A DNA stretch of 64,000 bases, taken from positions 414,434,687 to 414,498,686 of the forward strand of contig NC_069658.1 of assembly GCF_027244095.1 (NCBI RefSeq), written 5' to 3'. Shown in pieces: positions 29,799 through 64,000 of this stretch (positions are counted from its first letter, which is position 1; each line of letters begins with the position of its first letter). Position numbers and translations under genes: made by a program. Source of the stretch: Hemicordylus capensis. Lineage: Eukaryota > Chordata > Lepidosauria > Squamata > Cordylidae. A model generated the notes under the pieces. It saw nothing but the letters and a program-made list of their open reading frames with translations, did no database searches and had not been told where the DNA came from.

Positions 29799-30942
29799 TA
29801 TAACAGACCTTCAGCCAGTACAGTACAAAACTTAACAGTAGTATAATCTCCATTACACAAATATGTACTTACAATATATTACAGATACAAAAAAGCTTTT
29901 GCAGTAAGAGGTTTCTTTTATTTCAAAGCGAGTTTAACCCCACCAAAAAAAGAAAAAAGAAAAAAGGACACCAGCAAATCCAATAACAACCTACAAATGA
30001 AAGCTCATTAGAAAGAAGAGAAGAATATTGTAGCGGGTTGGGGATATTGCACATCTTTTTGTTCTTCATACATCTGGTTTAAAAATATATATATTTACAC
30101 AAGTTAAAGAGACCTGGAGTTTTACAAAATTCCTACATTTGTTTTTTAGGCTCCTCATATAGGTGAAAGCAAAAATAAAAAGGAACACTGGTTTCTTAGA
30201 AAGTTCAGAGCTTTGTTTTTCTAAAAACAAATCTGTTTCCATTTTCACAAAAAGGAGAGAGCAGAGGTATGGTGTGAAGTCCAAAACCGGATTCTTGCTC
30301 CCCAGTTCAAAATAGAAGCAGGGTTAAGATTCATACTATTCCACAGTGCAGTAAATACGGTTCAATGGTGATGTTCTGGACACCTTCATTTAAATCCAGA
30401 ACTGCCCAATATTTCCGATTTAAAAAGAACCAGAAAAAAGTTCATACAGAGTGGTTCTTCTCCCACTAAAAAAAAAAAGGAGGCAGCAAAATTCTGAATG
30501 TGGGTTTTGTATGGAGGCACAAAGGGGTAGCTTTTTTATTTTATAAACCAACGGTAAAAATGACACTTTAGGTGCATCAGTTTCTAAGTGTGACTGCCAA
30601 CTGAAGCCAAGCACCCAAGGGCCACCTTTGGCTTTCAAGAAGTCAGCAACCAACTTTAAAAGCTGACTCTCATATTCATTTTTCTGTCAGAAATTCATAC
30701 TTTTATCAGGAAAAATTGTGTAAAAATGTAACAGGGATAACTGCACAACTGTATTTTCTTATTAAGGTTGCATGTCAGGAAGCTGATACATACTTCACTT
30801 GACAAGTGTATTAAGATGACAAGCACATAAACGCAACCATTCTACTTAGGTTTAATACAATTTTTGATACCAATGTTTTGTCTCTGCATTGGAAGAAATT
30901 ATGTAGCTTCCCAGAATTTTGTCTACTGGAGACAAAAAACTC

Positions 30943-30970
30943 ATCTATGGATGAAAGATCATCCATAGAT
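30943..30970 (-). other. Hairpin in IKZF4 3'UTR
   Basis: A perfect 11-bp stem (ATCTATGGATG with CATCCATAGAT) and a 6-base loop, followed by a related GATCTATGG copy at 30979. Confidence 0.6.
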
Positions 30971-33900
30971 CTTTCTCTGATCTATGGAAAAGATCAGGGA
31001 ATTGAGGATCATTTCTCGGGTTCAAAATGATAGATGGAAATTCAACTCCAAAAGTTTAACTTTTCAGACCAAGTTTCTTTCCCACCCCCCACCCCACCCC
31101 CACTTTTAATACAAGTCTTCACTTTGCTTTAGTGAAACTTCTATGCTGCTGATTTACTGAGTGGAAAAAAAAACAGATACAAATGTTGTTCTCGGCTTTA
31201 TTTCCTGTTCTACTTAGAAGATTGGATGTGGCATCACCCAATGATGCAGAGATTTAACACAGAGATTTATTTATTTATTTTTACTTAGGTCTGGGGAAAG
31301 GGTTGCACTCCTTCCATGCAAGACTGAGTAATTGGGGGCCTTGGTTGAATGATTTCATAAATATCAATATTTGTTTTGCTTTGGTATTATGGAAAATGTT
31401 TCCTTGCCTATTTAAAACACCTAGTTTTACCCAAAGCACACTGGAAAAAAGGGCCTTTAAAAGGCACAAAACAATGCTGCATGTGTGCCATGATCAGGAG
31501 TCCAGACAGCCTCATGTACTTGGAGGAAAAAGCCATTTGTCAGGTACTATAGGAAGAAATTCTACCCATATATTGAGAAGTGCCTTCTGCATACTCTATC
31601 TAGGCCTAGGTCCACACTGAAAAAGCATGCACACAGTTGATTCTGAGGGCTGCTTTTCTCTATACTTTTATAAACACAGGTCTACCTGGATCTGAAGATG
31701 TACAAATATCTTCTCTCAGGAGATTCAATTCCATTATAACATTTGGGGCTCATGTGACAAATGTTTTAAGTCTCTCCGATCACATTTGTGAAATTCATGT
31801 ATCATTTTTCTAAGGAAAATCTTATAAGCAGGATCCAACAAAAATCTAAAATCCTGCACACTTACATGGGCCAAAAAGGTTGTTGGGATGAGCAGCAAAT
31901 ATTATGCTGGAAATCAGCTTTGAGGTTTTTTATTACGTGTAATGAATGTACATCAGGTTTCCAACATGCTGCTCTTCCGAGGCTCTTCACAAGTTTTTCC
32001 CGAGAGCCCACCCATGTCTTAAAAAAGTAACATAAGAAGTAGTTTTAAAATATGCTTTCTCTGACAGAGAGCACAAATGGAATACTGTACCTCCAGTTCA
32101 TTCATTCAATACAGCTGTCTTCCTACCAAACAACATGTGTTAATCCTACCTAGGTCTTCAACTTTTGCAAGATCTGCAGAGGAGAAATCCTAACCTTTAG
32201 ACCAGTATGAAGTTAAAACATTCAAAAAAATGACATCTAAGAGCTTGACTGCATGACCTTGGCCAGTCACAGGAGAGCCCTCATGACAATTTAAAGGACA
32301 GAACTGCCATCCTTGGAGCCCAGTGGACATTTCATTTGAACATATTTTTATGAAGTATCCAAGTCTTGGAGAAAACTGTGTCATGTGAATGGACTCAGGT
32401 GTAACAGTAAGACAGAAAGTGCTGAATTTTTAAATATGTACAGCAATAGGAGATATGAGTGACCAAAAACGAAAACAAAACAAAAACCCAAAATCCTTTA
32501 TCTTCAGGTCTAAGGAATTTCAGGGAGTTAGAAGTGCAATGCTCATGGAAAGACAAGAATTGGATTCTTAAGCCTCCTTAGCCATTTGGTAAGTCTCCCC
32601 AGTGCACTTCATTTCTATTGCACAATGGTAATCAGAATGACAAGAATTTTAATATTTTATTCTTTCATCATCTGCTGAAGCTACAATATAGGTTTTTGGG
32701 ACCAGTTTCAAATGCCTTCCAAGCCTAACACACCATTCTTAAGCTGGTCCCAAGTGAGAGAACAGAAGGAAAAAGTGACTTTGTACCAGAATGATTAAGA
32801 GCTTTGAAAAAGCATGGAAGGGTGGAGTACAACTAGATAAAAGTTCCACCTCTCCCACCAAGCTCCTTGAATAATTCCCAGAATGTCCGGTCTAATAAGG
32901 CCTTCCCACCAAAGAGAGCCTCTCTGGCCTTCAACAGCTCAGAAAGTTCAGTATTTCACATCTCAAAAAGCAATACAGAAAGAAGGGGAAAGTAAAACAA
33001 GTGTTGCAACTTGAGGTGTTTGTTTTAAGTAGAAAAAGAACAGCCTTTGGTTTATCCCAGAAGGAAGCAGTTTGCTGGGCTGCTGTTGAGCAAGTTATTT
33101 TTATGCATTACGGGCATTTATGTAAAACCAAGAGCCTTCTCTTGCTTCTCATGGCCCTTGCCCAACTAAGGTTAAAGACTGTTTTAACCTTCTGTCCACG
33201 TTTCTTTCTGTCAGGCAAGGTGTTTCCAGCATCCCAAGGAATCTAGCCTTAGATAAAGGCAAGCTCCCAAGTTATACTGCCTTCTAAGCTGGCGATTACA
33301 CTCTTTAAGAACAAGTATCTACAAGAATTGCACTCTCTTTTGGAAAAAGCCAGTAAGTTCATCTTTGACTAATAGGAATGACGGTGTAAATCTGACGAGT
33401 GTAGCTATCAACCTTGCCTATAGTCTGTTGTCAACTGCAATCTTCAACCAGACTATGGGATGGAGGTTTCAGCCCTTCACGGTGATCAAGGCATTAAGAC
33501 ACTAAGTACATATGGGGAGGTTTTCCTGCAGGACCTGCATCACAGAAAGCCAACTGCTCCCTCTGGTACCACTGTCCATGTACCTGCGAAGAAGCTGGGA
33601 CTCATCGCTGTGTACAACTTGGGCAAATGGTTTTGCGGGCAGTTACTCTGCATTTCCCTTCCTATGCAACTGCAGCCAGTTGGCCTAGAAGCAATTCACC
33701 TCCCTGAATGGGGGAAGAGATTCCTCTTAAGGAACAAGACACTGCAAAATACACCTATCCTCTTAGTTTGGGGTGTTCAGTATGCTTTCCCATAAATGTT
33801 TAAGACAGCAGCTGGGATCCAGGGAATCCTGCTCACTGAATGGGGCTTTCCTGCTCACTCCATCCTGCAGCTCCCAGCACCCCTGAAAATCAGGGGACCC

Positions 33901-33987
33901 CCAGGAATAGTGTGGGGTATGGCACAGGTGTCTGCTGGTGGAGAGGAGAGTTGGTGGAAACCCCCCCCCACGCCACCCCCCCACCAA

Positions 33988-34021
33988 TTGTGCAAGTAGA
34001 AGTGCTGTTCTACTTGCACAA
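33988..34021 (-). other. Perfect 14-bp hairpin in IKZF4 3'UTR
   Basis: Arms TTGTGCAAGTAGAA and TTCTACTTGCACAA with a 6-base loop. The stem is short for a microRNA precursor, so no RNA gene is claimed. Confidence 0.65.
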
Positions 34022-35592
34022 ATGCTAATCAGGACCCAACACAGACTTTCTGTCACTTTGTGGCTGCTGCTGTCAGTTCCGGCTAATGAGTTCAAAAAGT
34101 GTTTGCTTGATGGTCACAGATCAATACGGCTTACGACTGATCTGTGCAAATAAAAAGGCAGTCATGCCCAGTGGAGAAGCTAAGCAGTTAACCCCCAAGC
34201 TGCTCAGTGGTGAATCATTTCCAGAAGACTGACTGGAGAGGCACACATCAAGCACAGGAACAACTAGGGGAAGTGAAAGGGCTTGAACTCCCAGCTCTGG
34301 AGGAATATCCTGGCTCTAGTGGTGACAAGAAAGGTTACTAGGCTGATTCCACAGATGCTCTTCCTAACATCTTTCTTGTCCCTTGCTGAAAATTCCTTGA
34401 TATCTCTTCGGGATCACATCCTGGTTAACAGGGTCAATTTTATTTTTTCACCATAAAGGACATTGCCTGCTTTTGGAGAAAGAAGTTGGTGACAAATGCT
34501 CGTGTCTAAAACCTCCAGCAGAGAATGGGTCTCTAAGACCTAACGGAAGGAAGCACAAGAGAAAGTTAGCTCATATAACCTTTCTGGAGAGAAGGTGTGG
34601 CTGACTGTCAAATATGCCAAGCATACCCCAGATTCCCATCAGCTGGGAGGCAGAATGTAGTGTTAACTGCTAAGGTGCCTTCATAGCATCTTGGGAACAG
34701 CATCTGCTTTCCTAGTGCTGATCCTTAGTTGACTATGCAAGGCAAACTTCATACAAAAAGTGCTCACCACCTTCCTTCAAATTAGGTGGCACTGCAGTGC
34801 CTTCATTTCCAAATGTTTGCCACCCCCCAGGGCCCTCAATAGAGGAGATAGCACATATCAGTTAAAAGCTGTCGTAAGCAGAAGAATAGAGGTACTGAGT
34901 TCTTGGGACCAGAGTTCCTAGTAAGACACCACTCTACATCCATTTCACAGATACTCATAAAAGAGGGTATATGCAGTTCATCCTGACATTCACCAACTCA
35001 GTGTAGCTCAAGTTGCGACTCTCCTAGCCCCTAGAACGGGGGAAGTTCTATAATATTTTAGCACCTGATCTGAGGTTCTTAATATCTAAAATGGTGGCTT
35101 GACAGAGACACCCAAACTGAAACCAAAACAAGCCCAAAGAAATTCTGGAGGAGGGAAGAAGGGACTTAGACCTTAATGACACGTATACGTTGCCGATGTG
35201 CACCAGAGGCTTACATGTCCCTCAGTGGAGAAAGTCCCCAGCAAAATGACATAAGGGAGAGGGTTACCAAGAAAATAAGAGAAAAGGGAGATAAAAGAGT
35301 AATAAATAACTACAAATGGGAGAGAATTAAAAGCACAAAAGTATGTTAAAAATCAATGAACACTAATTAAATAAACACAGCATAGAAAAAGGCAAATGTT
35401 ATGAGCTCCTCCCCGTCTCAAGTTTGTTGGATTTTTTTTAAGTTAGTTTTTTTTAAATATTTCTCTTTTTTAGCCAAAGTCAGTGCAAAGGAGTACAAAA
35501 GAAACAAACAGTTCCATGCCAAGTAGGATGGAGCACTAGAGACGAGGAGGGAGATAACTCGGGAAGAAGGGTGAAAGGGAGCGTGTTTGGGG

Positions 35593-62459
<26,867 letters not shown>

Positions 62460-62649
62460 CTACAGAAGAAAAAGGTGAACACAGAATATTTTAAAAATTT
62501 ATATTAAGGATTTTTTGCTTAACTCTTTGCATAACTCTTCAGGTCATGTCCAAACCCTTTGACCTTGAGAACTGGCAGAAAGGAGTCAAGATTATAGATG
62601 GACAGTATCAGCCAGAGTTATGGTCCAATAAGGACCTTTCCTCATTAGT

Positions 62650-63095
62650 ATCTAAGCAGGAACATGATAGGGGTTTATAAAATTACCCATAGTATGGAAG
62701 GGGAGGAAAGAGAGGTTTTCTCTCTCCCTCTTTCTAGAAGTTAGGGTCACCAAATAAATTGGTTGGCAGGAAATTCAGAACAGATGTATTCACACAACAC
62801 ATAATTAATTTATGGAATTCACTGCCACAAGATGTGGTGCTGGTCAGTGGCTTAAATGGCTCTAAAAAGGGAATTAGGTAAGTTAAAGGAAAGCAGTCAT
62901 GATAGCCAAGGAGGACCTCCATGTGAAGGGGTAGCGTACCTTAGAATACTGATTGCTGGTGGCAAAAGTTGGGAAGGACCTATTGCTCTCATCCCTTCTT
63001 GCATTTAGAAGCATTTAGCTGGCCATTGTTGGGAACAGGATGCAGGATCAGATGGACCTTTGGTCTGGTCCCAGCAAGGCTTGCATGTTCTTAGT
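62650..63095 (+). mobile_element. CR1 3' fragment
   Basis: TTATGGAATTCACTGCCACA, GGATCAGATGGACCTTTGGT and CAGCAAGGCTTGCATGTTC follow the order of CR1 3' sequence. Confidence 0.7.
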
Positions 63096-63169
63096 ATCAA
63101 GGATGTAAAAAGCCAGTGCTACCCCTGGATCCTCAGTTGTTTTAAGGTCTAGCAGATGGGAGGAGCAGG

Positions 63170-63815
63170 TGTATTTCCTCTACTGCAGTCCAAGTTAGAA
63201 CTCGAAACGGGCTGTTTTGAATGTTCTGAGTTCAGAACAGAACGCCCTTCAAAGGAAGGGCCTGTTCCGAGCTTGGAACAGAATGACCCCATTCCAAGTT
63301 GGAATGTTTTGAGTGTTCTAGGCACCATTTTGGACTCCAAAATGGTGCTTGTCTAGCCTCTGAGCACGTGTGGCAGCCATTCGTGTGGTCAGTACAGCAC
63401 ATGTAAAATGGCTGCCGTGCGTGCCGAGGCCAGAAGAGCACCATTTTGGAGTCCAAAATGGTGCTTGGAACATTCCGAGCTCATTCTGTTGGAATAACCA
63501 GCTTGTCCAGTTGTTCTGACAGAACATTCTGTTTTGAGTGTTCTAGGCACCATTTTGGACTCCAAAATGGTGCTTGTCTAGCCTCTGAGCACGTGTGGCA
63601 GCCATTCATGTGGTCAGTACAGCACATGTAAAATGGCTGCCGTGCGTGCCGAGGCCAGAAGAGCACCATTTTGGAGTCCAAAATGGTGCTTGGAACATTC
63701 CGAGCTCATTCTGTTGGAATAACCAGCTTGTCCAGTTGTTCTGACAGAACATTCTGGGTATTTGCACTCCATTCCAAGCTTGGAACGGAACACAAATATA
63801 GTTCCATGCACATTG
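63170..63815. repeat. hAT-like remnant holding a palindromic tandem duplication
   Basis: Flanks rich in GAACTCGAAACGG and GTTCCAAGC palindromes resemble the hAT element at 47522. The right end CATGCACATTGCTA resembles its terminus. Contains two 225-bp units at 63306-63530 and 63531-63755 that differ by about one base. Confidence 0.65.
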
Positions 63816-64000
63816 CTATAGAACTGGCAGCAGTTTCACTCTGAAAACAAACAGATGCCATCTCAGGAGAAGTCAAAGATGGCATAGGAGTGAAGGGTGC
63901 AGGAGCAGGGCAGTGTCCCCCCAACAACAAATGGCTTGCCATTCCCCATTGATGGACTCCTGTGGATACTTGAATCCCTCACCCCTGTTTGTTGTTGTTG

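Larger units (their letters stand above)
29775..35592 (-). other. IKZF4: Probable IKZF4 3'UTR, about 5.8 kb
   Basis: From the stop codon to an AATAAA on the minus strand at 29798-29793 there is no recognisable interspersed repeat and no long plausible ORF, in contrast with the repeat-dense flanks. That lack of insertions fits a transcribed, constrained 3'UTR. It holds two clean hairpins (30943-30970 and 33988-34021) and a C-rich run near 33961-33985. The boundary is inferred; earlier poly(A) sites are possible. Confidence 0.6.

Noticed and set aside
33988-34021. A microRNA precursor
   Set aside because: The perfect stem is only 14 bp and does not extend outward, too short for a typical precursor.
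62460-64000. Upstream IKZF4 coding exons
   Set aside because: I read the minus strand for the residues that precede NSIKVE in Eos and found none; this part is CR1 and palindromic repeats.

Overview
The window looks like nuclear DNA of a squamate reptile (lizard or snake). It carries intron-bearing vertebrate genes packed with squamate-type repeats: CR1, L2, L1 and BovB LINEs, tRNA- and 5S-derived SINEs, many short hAT elements, a Tc1/mariner element, and CA, TA and ATT microsatellites. The species cannot be named from sequence alone.

Three protein-coding genes are supported exon by exon. RPS26 (minus strand, about 1.72-7.20 kb) is complete: four coding exons, a TATA-like box, a 5'TOP start and a short 3'UTR. 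They encode 115 residues, the length of human RPS26. IKZF4/Eos (minus strand) enters from the right edge. Five coding exons lie at 62.46-35.59 kb, with zinc fingers 1-6 intact, followed by an inferred 3'UTR of about 5.8 kb reaching about 29.78 kb; its first exons lie outside the window. In human the order is also IKZF4 then RPS26 in the same orientation (12q13.2), so this is a conserved block. Between them, on the plus strand, sits a SCAN / KRAB-like / nine-finger C2H2 zinc-finger gene (coding 17.79-25.11 kb), probably started from a CpG-rich block at 13.98-15.14 kb. I know of no such gene at this place in mammals.

Layout: 0-0.84 kb, an unnamed repeat; 1.7-7.2, RPS26; 7.2-8.9, its upstream region with a ZNF143-like site and a minisatellite; 9.0-12.9, an L2 LINE holding a Helitron-like element, a SINE and a hAT element, then a second L2; 14-25.1, the SCAN-ZNF gene with a CR1 in its second intron; 25.1-29.8, a convergent intergenic stretch; 29.8-35.6, the IKZF4 3'UTR; 35.6-62.5, IKZF4 exons and a repeat-filled 22.6-kb intron; 62.6-64, CR1 and a palindromic tandem duplication upstream of the first visible exon.

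No retrovirus, LTR element, Polinton or toxin gene was recognised. The most interesting structures are the SCAN-ZNF gene between two conserved neighbours, a composite SINE that joins a 5S rRNA-like part to a tRNA-like part (six copies, all in one orientation), a perfect 39-bp inverted repeat just inside RPS26 intron 3, a 225-bp near-identical tandem unit made of palindromes, and an unnamed repeat with tandem sub-units of about 0.7-0.8 kb. Functions come from recognising protein families by eye; repeat family names are best guesses where marked.
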